A DNA stretch of 64,000 nucleotides from positions 193,210 to 257,209 of the forward strand of contig BDGG01000018.1 of NCBI GenBank assembly GCA_001949185.1, in the 5' to 3' direction. The notes under the pieces were generated by a model. The model was not told where the DNA came from, searched no databases, and saw only the letters and a program-made list of their open reading frames with translations. Below, in pieces: positions 1 to 11,679 of the stretch; the first letter of the stretch is position 1, and each line of letters starts with the position of its first letter. This stretch comes from Ramazzottius varieornatus. Lineage: Eukaryota; Tardigrada; Eutardigrada; Parachela; Ramazzottiidae. Both the position numbers and the translations under genes were made by a program.

Positions 1-2114
1 CTTAGAGTAGATGTGGAGGAGGCGTTTTTGGCAGGAGGAAGTTGGGCTGTCCACCGTGTTATGGAAGCTAACGGGGACGACCAGGTCCAAACAAGCCGTG
101 TCTTGGTTCTGTATGGCCTTCTCTTCTGAAGGCTCTCGAAAACTGAAGGATATTTCCTTGTGGGAAAACGCAAGCAAAACTTCCTGTGAGAAAATAAGAA
201 CAAGCTCGGAACAAGCTCAGGATAAGGACGAAGTGAAGGAGGGCAAGACGTACTGCTGAAATGCTTGCTGCCTTTAAGGAGGAAAGGACGAAGAAGCCTC
301 GCTGGTTGACGGCCAGCAAGACCGACATTTCGTTCTGGTCGGAAAACAAGCTGGTAATGCTCAGGCTCATTGGTACGTCAACTGTGCCGTGAAACATGGC
401 CGCACTGAAATTAAAACTCAGATGACTGGATAGACCCAAGTTCTATTGAAATTAGTCGATCGCTTCACGAATTTCTGAGAAATGAAGCTGAAGATTACCC
501 ATAAAGTACGTCTTGCTGGCATATTTCGAGATATCGTTGGCGAGCGTCGTCACGGTGTCGAATTTCTAGCATCTCGTACGCAGAGAGGATTTCGTTGATG
601 GTATCCTCGCGCTTGCTGGAGAAAATGTTGGCAAACTGTGTGGGAAAGAGACCGGAAGGAAAGTAGCCTTCCATTGAGTCGCTGTCAAACAAGGAGACAA
701 ATCAAAGCCAGCTGTGTATCGTCTCCAGCATTTTTGCAGAGTGCAAAGAGACTTCTCACTGGAGTTGCTGCATCTTTTGAGGACTGATGGTATTGGAGTA
801 TCTACCGTTATCGCGGAAGATGAGCAAACAGCCCAGCTTCAGCACGCTCTCCCGCGATAAAGCGTAACGCTTGCTCAGTACGTTGGACTTTGCTTCGTGG
901 AAGAGCAGATGCTGCAGACGATGATCCGTCACCTACGGAAGAATAGCATATAGTGCATATCCCCTTTCAATTTTCAACGAACAGCGCACAGTGGCCTCCT
1001 TTTCGCAGAAAGAATTTACCTGCCGTTCGACGTCCACAGGCAACCAAATCGACCTTCTGACATAGACCACAGGAGCTAAAATCACAAAAGTTACACTATC
1101 AGCTTAAGAACGAAATTATACGGAAGAAAAGCTACGGCACAAGGAAAATAATAGGAAGGCAGGACGCACTTTGGTCGTTGGGCTTCAGTACGGTGGAGTA
1201 TCTTTGCATGTAATACTTCCAGTATTTCTGGATCCAAAATGGATTGTGGTGGGGCTTCAGCTGTACTTCTGTAAAAGACAAGTAAAAGCAAGTCGGGATA
1301 TATACGGACTCAAACAGAGGGCAAAAAGGAGGGGTCGAAAAACAGAGGAAAAGAGCGCGCGACGGTAAAAACTGGCGTAACGACAGTGCGATTCTAAGCG
1401 CAGTTTATTCCGCCGTGCGCTGTTGGGGGGCGTGACGACATGCCTATCTCCCGTAAGGAAATCTCACCCAAAGCGTCAGTCAAATTGGCAAACCACACAG
1501 CCAAGCATTTTCGTCCTTGGTCAAAGTCCAGGCTTCGCTTCTTGATGACTATGTCCACCATTTCCCGAGCGAGACATTCGTAGCCAGTGACGGGAATGAA
1601 GTCGATAGAGGTATAGTCCATCAGGTAGACCTTGATCTGCGCTCGAACTGCAAGCACCAGTCCCAATGACAAATATGCCTGATTGTTGATTGATACGGGC
1701 AAACCCATCTTCTTACCGAACAGATTCTCGATGAATTTGTCGAACGACTTGCCTCGGGGTCTCTTGACGGGAAAGAGGGGAAGCTCCGGCTCGGCAATGG
1801 TGGAAGAGACAGCTTCCGTTCCATCTCCTGTAAATGCAATCCAGTGGGTGCAACGAGTATTTTGGAGGTTAATATCGAACAGAATTTTCTACTGCAGCAC
1901 CTTCATCGAGTCCAGACAGTGGAGGAGCGGGACGGTCGTCCTTTCGACGTTTCTCCAATAGCACGCTACATTCATGGACGAGGTTTCCATGTTCATCGAC
2001 ACATTCGTCGATCTCGGTGATGGGAAAGACGGGTTTGCGGTGGAGGGCAGGAGGATGACGGCTGGTCGAACTGGAGGCTTCTCCGTTCTGCACTCTGTTG
2101 GCGAAGGCGGCCAT
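1..2114 (-). CDS. FRMD8-like FERM domain protein (partial, runs off left edge)
   Basis: FRMD8 (Drosophila bili, also iTAP) is a membrane-associated FERM protein that binds the rhomboid pseudoproteases iRhom1/2 and modulates LRP6/Wnt signalling in animals; the role here is inferred from family. Eight exons join in frame: 2114-1901, 1827-1468, 1268-1170, 1075-1020, 932-806, about 667-499, 404-254 and 183 to the window edge, giving 453 residues without a stop. The F1 lobe starts near residue 135 (IKVYLMDYTS) and carries EVQLKPHHNPFW, matching FRMD8 EVQLKPKHQPY. The F2 lobe has HLLFHEAKSNVLSKRY and ARQRYLEICQQDVLYG. The F3 lobe starts YGAAMFHGTVD and ends at the edge with LLHIYSK. The start ATG at 2114 has a good context (ACCATGG). 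The least certain splice is the acceptor of exon 6 near 667. KRIT1 has the same FERM subtype but no ankyrin repeats are seen before F1, which favours FRMD8. Confidence 0.85.
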
Positions 2115-4040
2115 GGTTGTCGATCACGTCGCATAAGACTAGCCTTGCTGTCCCCCACTAGCGCCTCATCCTCGCTTCACTGCATTCCTCATAACCATTA
2201 GACAAACGGACAGGCCATCAATCTTTTCCCTCGGCAAACATTCCATCACGCAGCTGCTGACGGAAGCTGTCACCTGAGCACCTCAGAATCAAATGGATAA
2301 AGGTAAACAAACCGCGTTGACGAGCCGTCGGGAGCCGAAGCACTGCAGCAGGCCATTCGGTGACTCGGGGGGAGGGGGGTTCCACCGTGGTACCTACCAC
2401 CAGTGACACCGATACCAATGCCACTCCCAAGTGATGAATCGTGGACAGTGGTCAGTGGCCACCGTTAACTATAAAGCGGTTGATTATGCGCCAGGCTGAT
2501 TATCTTGATTGCCTCATGATAATCCTGAATTTTAATGTAAACAATCTCGTTCATGATGGGCTTCATCATCCTCGAGCTCATAAAGACTGGTGAGCAAAGT
2601 CGTTTGCTATGTTCCGCTCGGTACCAGCCATGAAATATTAGGAACTGACCTGCGCCTGCTCTAGTGATGTTGGCATATGCAAATCCGAATTCCGAACCTA
2701 ATATAATTTTAATATAATATCGACCGTCCGGGTCGAATCTAATCTAGTATAATTTAATACGATGATGAGCGGATGGATGGGCTTCCTATCCGGACTGAAG
2801 CCGGTTGGATGAAACCTCCATCCGGGGAGACACTGGCTAATTTGAATTCCCAACCGGATGATCCGGTTTGCAACCGGATCGCGGTTCTACAATGGAAATC
2901 GGTTTTGTAGTCCGGAACGGCTCGGAGCCGGCTCAAGCCGGTTCTAAGGTTGAGGCTCATCAACTGCATGCCCCCGTTCGACCGAAGGAGCGGAGACTTT
3001 ATTTGAAACCCGACCCGAACTGAAGGCTGAACAGTCAGACTGGATGTTCCCCTCCAAGCCGGCCTGACAGAACCGGCCATGGCTCCAACCGGATAAAGAG
3101 TTGGTTGGGTGGACTTCTCATCCGGATCCGAACCGGATGGTTGGAAATCCCATCCAATCCGAATTCTAGCCGTATTGTCCCGGATCCGTCCGTTGATGGG
3201 TTGGTTCCTAAAAACCCTAACGCCAAACCGGTTTAATTGAAATGATTTCCCCCACAAACCACCGAAAGTAATTTGATCTAATTCTCAAACCAAACCATTT
3301 AAACCAAACCACATAAACTACCGGTTTGAACCGGTTTGCAGATAAATTTACAATCTATGGTACATAGTGAAAATCTGCTGATGTTTTCTCACAGTTGATC
3401 AGTGCCAACAGAACAATCCACCGAGGTAACCGTCAGCGACATGAAGGGATAATGCGACCAGGATATTGCTGCCTGGATGCACCGGTAGAAAACACGGAAT
3501 GGGTTGACAAACGCACTGCGGAAGAAAAAATTCGGCAGGCCGATACAAGTCTCTCTACTGGCACAAGTCGCTCTACTGGTGCATCCATGCCAGCCTGGGC
3601 GCAAACCTGCCAAACTGAGTTGGTGCAGCCTTCCGTCTAAATCTTCCCTCTACCGCAGACCATACTAAACCATTTGAACCAGTAGTCTATGTGGTTTGGT
3701 GTCTTGTCGAAACCGGTTTACGTGGTTTGGTTTGAGATGCTATATGGTTTGAGGTGGTTTGGTTTGTGTCTCGAACTACAGAAGGCTCGGCGAAGCTAAA
3801 AGAAGCCGTTTTATCCGTTCTTAGCGGTGGCTAAAAAGTTTATTAAATCAACATTAAATTAGGTGTAAGATGGCTTATTTTGGCTAATATATCACATTAA
3901 ACCCAGCTCATCAGGTGCAAAAACGACCTAATATAATATAAATAACATCCGTTTAACCGCTTAACCTTTCATGAACAACCCTATTTGGCGTGCAAACCAC
4001 CACTTAAATCAAACCAAACTATGTGGTTTAGACTAGCTCT
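2115..4040. repeat. Spacer with degenerate CCGG/AAACCA-type repeats
   Basis: I see no credible exon in this 1.9 kb. From about 2690 to 3250 the sequence is saturated with variants of ACCGGAT and its complement. From about 3270 to 3345 and 3660 to 4040 it is rich in AAACCA/TGGTTT and AACCGGTT, with the two blocks in opposite orientation, so the stretch can fold back on itself. Such dense short motifs near the ends are typical of non-autonomous hAT-like DNA transposons, but I could not find clean terminal repeats or a target duplication. Confidence 0.4.
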
Positions 4041-4410
4041 GTCTATCGATTGTCCAGTGGAGCGATATTCACCTGGACCTTCACCAGGAGATTTCCCTTC
4101 ACTTTGCCACTCTGCGGCGGGCGAAATACTTCAGGTAAGATAGATTACAGAGATTAAGTTGCCCCTCCGGTTCACTTTGCAACTGTTGCTACGGCCTTGC
4201 TCCGCTCCTTTCGTGACGTGTAACTACATTTTGCTTTCCGGAGCTCCCCTTATTTTCGAAAAATAGCGTAATCGGAGCTGCGGTTGGCTAGCATTGGGAA
4301 GCATGGTGGCTGCCCAACTATTCAGAGTTCTGATCAGCTGCTGCGCTTATGAGTGACGTTGCAGCTACAGTCGGACTTCCATCCTGCGGTGGCAACTTAA
4401 TGTCTGTATT

Positions 4411-4564
4411 ATTGAGTTAGCCGGCTGTAGGAGCGATTGTTGAGTTGGCCACCAGTTATCAGGAGTAGGCCTTCAAAAGGCCTACTCGCTGCCGTCTATG
4501 GCTAACTCAAAAACCTCGGCCTACGCCGGCTAACTCAACAATCGCTCAGCCGTACCTACTCAAT
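4411..4564. repeat. Foldback hairpin repeat of about 150 bases
   Basis: Bases 4431-4450 (GAGCGATTGTTGAGTTGGCC) pair with 4527-4546 at 19 of 20 positions. Inside lies a second, perfect hairpin: GAGTAGGCCTT at 4463-4473 pairs with AAGGCCTACTC at 4477-4487. A third copy of the TTGAGTTAGCCGGC word sits at the left end. This looks like a small foldback or MITE-type element; no coding potential is visible. Confidence 0.6.
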
Positions 4565-5098
4565 GACCTGATGTGTGAACTTTGTCGTACGTTCAGGGTT
4601 TCAAAGCGTGGGATGGAGTTTTGAAGATTGAGGGATCGACATTGACGTCAGCTCTGGTACTTGATGCAAGCGACTGGAAACTGAACGGTAGTACAGCTGG
4701 CCCCACTTTGCGGATCGAGGCCTTTCTCGCGACTGATCTAATACCCACCTGACCAAAGCACTCTATATTGACCTCTAGTCCGCAACAATAGCGAAGGTCG
4801 TCGACGAACCGAGGATACAACAAGAATTGTACACTAAGGTGACCTGCACAGAAACTATTTAGTTGTCTCTTTATTCCAGCTTGTAAACCAATGCAACCCG
4901 TATTTGCAGTACGCCTCCATTGTTCTTCCATGTGGTAGCAGCTTGCAGAAGTGCCTTTCCGATAACACGTTGCGGATAAGGCACTCTTTGGAACATAGGG
5001 AAGTAAAGCGCCGCCACTACGCCAGAAAAGAGCGGAATCATCGCTTGCACTGTGGGATGCTCTGCTGTAATGATACTAATAGTAAATTAGTTCGAGTA

Positions 5099-5511
5099 TA
5101 CGCACGACGAGATATTACGGGCCAGGCGGTTAGACGGCAAATTTACAATTTTTATGGAAGTCAGAAACAGAAATCGCACAAATGGCGTTACGTAGTAAAA
5201 TTCAACGGTAGAAAATTGTCATGGACAGTGCCCATCAGCTGATCAGCTGTATTACTCTAACGCTTCCATGCTACTGTCGACTTTCTCCCGGAGGAGCCTT
5301 GGAATAGTTTGAACTGTTGAAGGTATAATGGAGATCTGACTGCTATACCATTAATATGACAAGCTTTAGCACCCCAATATCCAGCACGCACGTACAGCAG
5401 TGCAGCCTTCGATGTGGTTTTTACTTGAAGCAAGAATCACCTACCCGCGACGCCGTAGCGAAAGGGCCTGGTCCGTAATTTTTACTGGCCCGTAATATCT
5501 CGTCGTGCGTG
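5099..5511. mobile_element. MITE with TA flanks, family A (long copy)
   Basis: The ends are inverted repeats: TACGCACGACGAGATATTAC on the left and its complement, ending CTCGTCGTGCGTG, on the right, flanked on both sides by TA. The same ends bound a 185-base copy at 17524-17708, so this copy of 413 bases carries extra internal sequence. TA target duplications point to a Tc1/mariner-type origin, mobilised in trans; no transposase frame is present. Confidence 0.7.
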
Positions 5512-6608
5512 TACGTCACTTTTCGAACATTGTACTCAACTTCTACCGTTTACCTCGTTCGGGTTAAATCTTGTCGAAAAGGTCAGCCCCTTTTACTTTT
5601 TTATGCATGGGAATATATAGTGCAGAAGTCTAGTCCACTCGTCCGAGATGACTTGCATCCACCAGACCACGAAATTTGGCGTTCTAACAGGCCTTTAAAT
5701 CAACTGACACACTAAACTTGTTCGGAAAGTCTGAAAAATTGCGGATTTATTCCTGGAATTCCAACTAGTATACCAAACTACGCCAGTTTTCCAAAACAGT
5801 AATTCCGCCGTTCCAAATCTCCGCCCACTTGGAAAGGAGAGGAATTTCTGGAAAGCAACGGAACGGAATTAGGAATGTACAACCTTAGGAAGAACAGTGC
5901 ACGGATTTCGAACAAGTGGACTGTACTGTACAGTATATCCGGTTGCATTCATCTTCATCGTACTCAAGCTAATAAAGCTAATCCTCAAGCTAATCACGAA
6001 TCATCATGCCATATACGAATAGAATATCAAATTAGAACGTGTTGGATGCTTTTCGCATGTAATATATCATATTACCATTTATTAGATTCCGCGCCGCACT
6101 CACGGACGGTTCGGACTTCGTGGCTTGAAAAGGACTGTTGCTTTGACTGACGTGCGCAGGATCCCAATTGCGGTGGCGCACCAGTCTTGCTGTAGTCAAC
6201 AAAATGCCGTCTGCGTTTTGGGCGCTGCATCGCGTTTTGGAGTAGATTGTGCGTCAATGTCCTGACTGTCATCCCAGGGACGCCCACATGGCTGGAAAGA
6301 AGGGACCTCATTGAGTGTCAGCACAAGAGACAGCAGCCGACAAAGACTGAAGTGTTATTTTTGGACGGTAAAGACGTTTTCTTGACAAAGTTTTACACTG
6401 ATAACTTATGAGCTTTCTCTACTGCAGAGATGTTAGGAAGGGAGTTTCTCTTCCTACAGATTTGAAATATTTTAATATCTTATAATAAGGACCTGATAAA
6501 CAAGATAATATATTAGAATCATTATCCTGCTCCATATTTTTTTTAAAAGCATAATGCCGGCCTGGTAGGACCAGACCGCACACACAAAAAACAAACAAGC
6601 AATATCTA
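5512..6608. other. Gene-free spacer
   Basis: About 1.1 kb with no frame that looks coding on either strand and no inverted repeat that I could define. The short open frames in it have no splice context and no recognisable motif. Confidence 0.4.
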
Positions 6609-7139
6609 TTACACAGACAAAAGGCGGTTCTTCTTCGCATCTAAAATATTGTAAATCTCTTCCAAACCTCGACTTTGAGCAAAAGTAAAAACACAAGCAG
6701 CATTTCCTTTTTGAATCTCAATGCTAATTTTTTGCTTCAAGAACGAAAGAGATCTTGGTTCACCTGTCCTGTCCATGATCTTCTTACCAATCTTCTGGAT
6801 GAGGTCCCTCGCTCCTTTCCCGAAAACACCGAAAGTCTCAAACCCCACCGCGCAGAACAGGTACCGTCCTTCCAGCTCCACGTACTTTGATTGTTTCTTT
6901 TCCTCAGCTTGGTTGGCAGCAAACCCAACCCTTTCGGTGGATCCCTGGAGATAGGTCTGTGCCAGAGTATCCACCACTGTAACGTCCCAGGCCAACGCCT
7001 TTCCCTGACACCAAGGCACGAGCTTCAGGCCATCCGGTCGCCTCCCGTCATCTCGTAGCAGTCCATTAGGCTCTCTGATGTTATGCACCTGACAACTTGT
7101 CAGTGCACGATGAATCATTATTAGATATGCGGAGGTCAT
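6609..7139 (-). pseudogene. Retroelement fragment with restriction-like PDG...WDVTV region
   Basis: An uninterrupted frame of 176 residues ends in a stop. Its core, RRPDGLKLVPW followed by WDVTVVDTLAQTYL, then a KYVELEGRYLFCAVGFETFG block and GNAACV near the end, matches the segment that follows the reverse transcriptase in a widespread class of animal retroelement polyproteins (usual form: RPDG...WDVTV.DT...GNA). The spaced P-D and D-V-T residues resemble a PD-(D/E)XK endonuclease fold; that reading is inference. No reverse transcriptase frame precedes it between 7140 and 7590, so this is most likely a 5'-truncated insertion whose remaining piece has stayed open. I found no target duplication or poly(A) tail that would fix its ends. 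Confidence 0.6.
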
Positions 7140-7591
7140 GGCATATTATATTAAGATTACATTAGAACTCCGGCAACTCGGTCTCAGTAAATCGAAATCA
7201 TGTTAAGTCGGAATACCCTAATGCCACCCTCACTAATAATGTCAGGCTGTCAGCTAGTTGCTTTTTTGATCAGGGTTGTAATCATGTTTTAATCCTTTCA
7301 GCGAACGGCTTACCATTCATCAGTCGCAGCGGAACCGACAAAAGTGATACCGGTACCGTTTGCGATCAAGGCTCTAAGAATGCTTCTCCGTGTGCAATGT
7401 CGGCGCACAGCCAATCAGGGTCAGATTCATTATCAGATACAGCACCAGCTTGATTAATAGATGTTACAGCCTCATGCAAAACATGCCGTCGAAGCTTGAG
7501 CTTTTCCTAGCTTTCAAACCCCATCAAGCCGGATGTCATTCGCTCTTCGCCACATACGGCCACACACGGTCACACACAGTACTAGGGGCGG
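7140..7591. other. Spacer upstream of the GPCR gene
   Basis: About 450 bases separate the retroelement fragment from the receptor gene. Nothing coding is visible; it should hold the receptor promoter, but I recognise no specific site. Confidence 0.3.
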
Positions 7592-8698
7592 GTGGTGTTC
7601 ATTAACGAGTTTAAACTTTTGTTCTTGTTCTTGTCGAAAACGATGGCGGGATCCATGAATATCTCCGTTGCTTCTAACATGACTAACCAGACCTTCTTTG
7701 TCCCATCGCCCGTTAACCCGGTTCGGGCCCTGGCCCACTTCACTATCTGTTGGATTGAAGCTGTGGCTTTAGCCCTCAGCGCCGCCATTCCTCTAACCGC
7801 CTTCATTAAGGTTCCCTTGCTGCGCACCGGCTTCAACTACTTTCTGATCAGTTTCCTCCTGACAAACCTGATGTACGCCCTTTACCTTCCTATATTCGCC
7901 TGGGACGTGTACTTTGACGGCTGGCTGATCTCCACTGGTCTTTGCGCTTTCTACACCTCCTTGGCGCCGCTTGCCGGCATCCTGACTGGGTGGATCCAGC
8001 TTCTCATCACCGGTAACCGTCTGTGGGCCTTGTACTTCCCTCATCACTACCGCAGCCATCACAGTAAACGCTCCTCTCTTATATCATGCTTGGTCATCTG
8101 GATGCTGGCCCTCTTGGTCGTAGTACTCTTTGGGGCTGTTCTGTACAAACTACTGCAGATTTATCCTTATTCAGGACGCTGCTTTGGTAAAGCGGACATC
8201 TTGCTAGAAACGCCCACCAAACTGCTCTTTTTGCTTTTGGATATAGCTCCATTAGTCATTCTGTCAGCTTATCCCTGGTTGTTGAGAAAGTATCTGGCGA
8301 TGCGCAGGCAACACGCCAACCTGGTGGAAAAGAATCGAACTGCTACGTCGAACGTCAATACGAACAGTTCAGCTGCGCAGGCAGTAGTTAACTGTCTTGG
8401 ACCAACCGCAACAGCTGAAACCACTGCATTAGCTGCGAAGCCGCTGGTGGTACAAAAGAGTAGCACCAAATTTTTGGTGCTGACTTGGGTGGTAGTCTGT
8501 ATTACCCTCTTCTGGTCGCCTGTGCTTCTGTATGGCGTCATTCAGTCAGTCACTGGCATGAAAGTGGAAAGCGACATCTCAAGTTCGGCTTTCATCGTCA
8601 ACTGGATGTTGTTATGTCAGTGCACCGAACCGTGGATCTTCGTCTTAACGGTCCCCTTGCTACGCCAAACAGTCAAGCAGCTCTTTCGCCGCACTTAG
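7592..8698 (+). CDS. Intronless orphan rhodopsin-like GPCR
   Basis: A single exon encodes 368 residues (351 if translation starts at the second ATG, 7643, which has the better context). The N-terminus carries N-glycosylation sequons (NIS, NMT, NQT). Seven hydrophobic segments follow, with a long intracellular loop 3 rich in Ala, Thr and Asn and a charged C-terminal tail. A class A plan is supported by a TM3 end reading LLITGNRLWALYFPHHY, a TM6 FWSP motif and a TM7 segment ending EPWIFVL. The canonical DRY is replaced by GNR and the NPxxY by EPWIF, so activation chemistry may differ. Intronless structure in an intron-rich neighbourhood suggests a retroposed or expanded receptor family. Ligand and G-protein coupling cannot be told from the sequence. 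Confidence 0.8.
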   Translation: MVFINEFKLLFLFLSKTMAGSMNISVASNMTNQTFFVPSPVNPVRALAHFTICWIEAVALALSAAIPLTAFIKVPLLRTGFNYFLISFLLTNLMYALYLPIFAWDVYFDGWLISTGLCAFYTSLAPLAGILTGWIQLLITGNRLWALYFPHHYRSHHSKRSSLISCLVIWMLALLVVVLFGAVLYKLLQIYPYSGRCFGKADILLETPTKLLFLLLDIAPLVILSAYPWLLRKYLAMRRQHANLVEKNRTATSNVNTNSSAAQAVVNCLGPTATAETTALAAKPLVVQKSSTKFLVLTWVVVCITLFWSPVLLYGVIQSVTGMKVESDISSSAFIVNWMLLCQCTEPWIFVLTVPLLRQTVKQLFRRT

Positions 8699-9051
8699 TC
8701 CAAAGATTTACCAATTGCACCAGTTTTGGACTCAGCATAGTTTGCCTACATTTCCTCTACGACATGAAAATATCAGCGACCCCACATACATATCAATCGC
8801 TTTCTATTGAAATTATGGCTACATATTCGTTCCTCAGAATCCACGGTGGAAAAAGATGTAAAGAACATCGATGAAGAATACCTACTGGTGAACTAAACTT
8901 AGTACGATGTTAACGATAGAGAATATACATAGCCATCCATTGTTCGTCGATCAGACAGACACTGATCCCGTTTAACGATGGAACGTTTCTAGAAAGCGCC
9001 GATATGAAGAATTCAGCTGACAACCATTGATCAGGTTGCTGGTGTGAAGTA

Positions 9052-9208
9052 CTGTATTCCCTCAACATCTCCGCGGAGCCTGATACCCATGGCGCCACCT
9101 ACGAAACGTACATAACGTACAGCGGATAGGCGCGCATGTGTGGATCACATACGTCCTGTAGGTGGCGTCACGAGTAACGAGATTCGCGAAGATATCGGGG
9201 AAATACAG
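9052..9208. mobile_element. MITE with TA flanks, family B, copy 1
   Basis: A 157-base palindromic element begins CTGTATTCC and ends GGAAATACAG, flanked by TA on both sides. Arms include ATCTCCGCG / CGCGAAGATAT and TGGCGCCACCTACG / GTAGGTGGCG. A second copy of exactly the same length lies at 10462-10618. No coding capacity is present. Confidence 0.8.
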
Positions 9209-10020
9209 TAGATGTTTATCCATTTACAAGGTGGCGGTGACGACTTTGAAGGAGGCTTTAAGGAAGCAATCTATCCTTCAACGAAGGCATAATCCAGCTT
9301 GTCCAAGGAATATTCCTCGAATTCTAGGTCGTCATCGTGAGTCGTGACTTCCAAATTGGAATGCCCGTTCCCACCGGCATTCCAAAAACGGTCGATTTCA
9401 TACTGTACATTCGTGCAACAGTACATCCTTTTCGATCACGGTGAGCTCATTTTGAACGGCAACAAAAGTCTTACTCCAAACAGCATTGCTTTATTTGAAC
9501 AAATAACTTTTTCTTCGAAAGAAGGCAGCGATGGAAAAACGGCTAAATTAGAAAAAAGAACAAATTACGAGGACACGGTTTTTTCCCTTTTTGAGATTTA
9601 AAAGCTGAAATATCTCTTCAAGTCCTCGCAATGCGACCCATAACACAAAAACCATTACAGGGATAATCCTCATTTCTCTACTACGTCACACAAGCAAGCT
9701 TCTACGGGCTGAAAAGAACTAGTTGGTAGTTTGCGTTCAGCACATCGCAAATGTGCAAGTGACAACCTGCCTGTGCTGTAAGCGGCATGTTAGCTTTTTT
9801 TTCTACGTTTGCTCGGATCTGCAAAAGTAAATTCAAGCTTGAGCGCACACTCCCTGTGATTCTGCCCTGTCAGTGACGTAGTAAAGAAGGGAGGATTATC
9901 ACGATACCTCGTTGTAAATCAAGATACGGACGTTCTTTCTCGAAAGTACTGGTTAAGGACTTTCTTGCTGAAGAAACTTTGGCCTACGTTGTAATAAGAT
10001 GAGAAACGTGTTTTCTTTCG
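9209..10020. other. Spacer with no supported gene
   Basis: One open frame of 85 codons (9344-9601, plus) is present but has no recognisable motif, no splice context and an AT-rich composition. I do not call it a gene. Confidence 0.3.
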
Positions 10021-10055
10021 AAGAGTCTAGCTACACTTTCCTGTTCCTTTTCCAG

Positions 10056-10223
10056 ACCGCGTTGGATGACATCCGGGCAGCGGCACGTATGTGCACGAAC
10101 GGAAACGGCGAAGTTCGCTTCAACGTCAACTTCAAGCAGGATGTCGAGCACCAGTTGATGTGCGGAATGGATCGATGCCAAGAAGGCAGGAAGCACGACC
10201 TTTTCTATACGATGGATGCCTAA
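10056..10223 (+). CDS. Possible terminal exon of an unrecognised gene
   Basis: A good polypyrimidine tract and acceptor (CCTTTTCCAG) at 10046-10055 precede an open frame of about 55 residues that ends in TAA at 10221-10223. It holds four cysteines and reads like real protein (DDIRAAARMCTNGNGEV, then HQLMCGMDRCQEG). I do not recognise the family and could not find the upstream exon, so it may be a broken gene fragment. Low confidence. Confidence 0.25.
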   Translation, partial: TALDDIRAAARMCTNGNGEVRFNVNFKQDVEHQLMCGMDRCQEGRKHDLFYTMDA

Positions 10224-10461
10224 TTCACCCGTAGTCCAGAAGTCATCTGACAGGCTTTGCTAATCAAACCACTAGCACGTTGTTAATTTCCCAGCTTGCT
10301 CCTCTTCTTTTCTCAGTAGACAACTGGGAGTGCATGACACGTAAAGGCAGCATATGACTGTCCATAGTTTTCGTGGACCATAACTGTGCCTCGGCCTTGT
10401 GATCGCGAATCGAGCGGGAACATTGACATTCGAGAAAATCCCTATTTGTTAATTTCAAGTA

Positions 10462-10618
10462 CTGTATTCACCCGATATCTCCGCGAAGCCTGATACTTAT
10501 GGCGCTCCCTACGAAACGTACATGACGTACGGCGGAAGGGCACGTATGTATGGATGACGTACGTCCTGTAGGTGGCGCCACGAGCAACGGGGTTCGCGAA
10601 GATATCGGGGGACTACAT
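10462..10618. mobile_element. MITE with TA flanks, family B, copy 2
   Basis: This copy is 157 bases, like the one at 9052-9208, and shares ends (CTGTATTCA at left), the ATATCTCCGCGAAG / TTCGCGAAGATAT arms and the TGGCGC palindrome. The right end is more diverged (GGGGACTACAT, followed by TA). Differences between the two copies are scattered over the whole length, so they are independent old insertions, not a recent local duplication. Confidence 0.8.
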
Positions 10619-11679
10619 TACGCCTGTGCGCGACAGAACCGTTGTTCGCAGTCAGAGGTGCTCTATTTAACTCCGTTGTTTAATCAGGCCGAGCCAAGCG
10701 AGTTCCTGATAAATCTGTCGTGATTTTAATGGAACATGAGGTTGCTCGCGCAAATGCTTAGCTGCAAATTGAACCACGTAGCCATTTCGATAACGCAGAA
10801 TTTCGAAAACGTTTTGGGACCAGCAGCCAACAGCTGTACCACTTTTCACTGAGGATGGCATCAGTAAAGCGGCTACAGCTCACTACCCCACTGCAGACCC
10901 GTGATCCCTTTTGGTAGCTGACAAAAACTCGGAAAGATGCACGGACTAACTGTGAGCCAAGAACCACTTTGGTTTCTCTAGAAACGGCGGAGATGGTGAA
11001 GAAAGCAAGTGCGAGGAGACTGCTGGCTATATACCGACCCGACTAATGTGTGAAACTAGGTATCGAATAAACTATGCAGCAGCTGGTGACCCTGTGGTGC
11101 GCCTGTGGTCGTTTCATCCGTTGTGGTCTCTGGTTCATCCATTTTAGGAATTCCCAACTGAGTGCACTTTTCGTTGCATTCGCTCCAGTAATGGCCTCGC
11201 TTGACTTCTGTAACGGGTCGGATTCTTTTTTCACTAAACGACCCGTCAGGCTGCAAGACAAGCTAGGAGGAAGAGCTCAACCTGAATGAGAAGGAGAGAA
11301 CAACTCGTCGGAGCCGGTCAGGTCAGGTATGATACAGTCCAGTATGGCCGGTTACAGAACTGTACGCGGATGTTTCATCGACAGTGTTCTGGATGATTAC
11401 AGCTAATGGGGCAGTCGACTTTGGTTTGCCCACTTGACACAGAACCCGTTCGGCGTATTCTGGAGCGGCAGTGAGTACTACCGCTGCCCACTATTCAGGT
11501 TGGAGAGCCTCCAAGAGACGCAGTGTACACGATGTGCAGTTTGAAGTGCTGGGGCCTGGCTGTCACGTTTCGAAAGTACAGAACGCCGCCAGAAGTTACG
11601 GTCCGCGGTAGATTTCTGCGCCATCCGCTTTTTCTATCGTTTCCGGTTCTTGGCCTTCTGGAGCGTGCCGGAGGTTACC
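10619..11679. other. Gene-free spacer 3' of the tetraspanin gene
   Basis: About 1.06 kb. Short frames occur on both strands near 11043-11289 but neither has splice context, a motif or a neighbour to join. The proximal part should contain the 3' UTR of the minus-strand tetraspanin gene. Confidence 0.3.

Noticed and set aside
68-439. Continuous minus-strand frame of 123 codons as a separate gene
   Set aside because: Its ends are FRMD8-like exons 7 and 8 read through the intron between them; the spliced model aligns with the F3 lobe.
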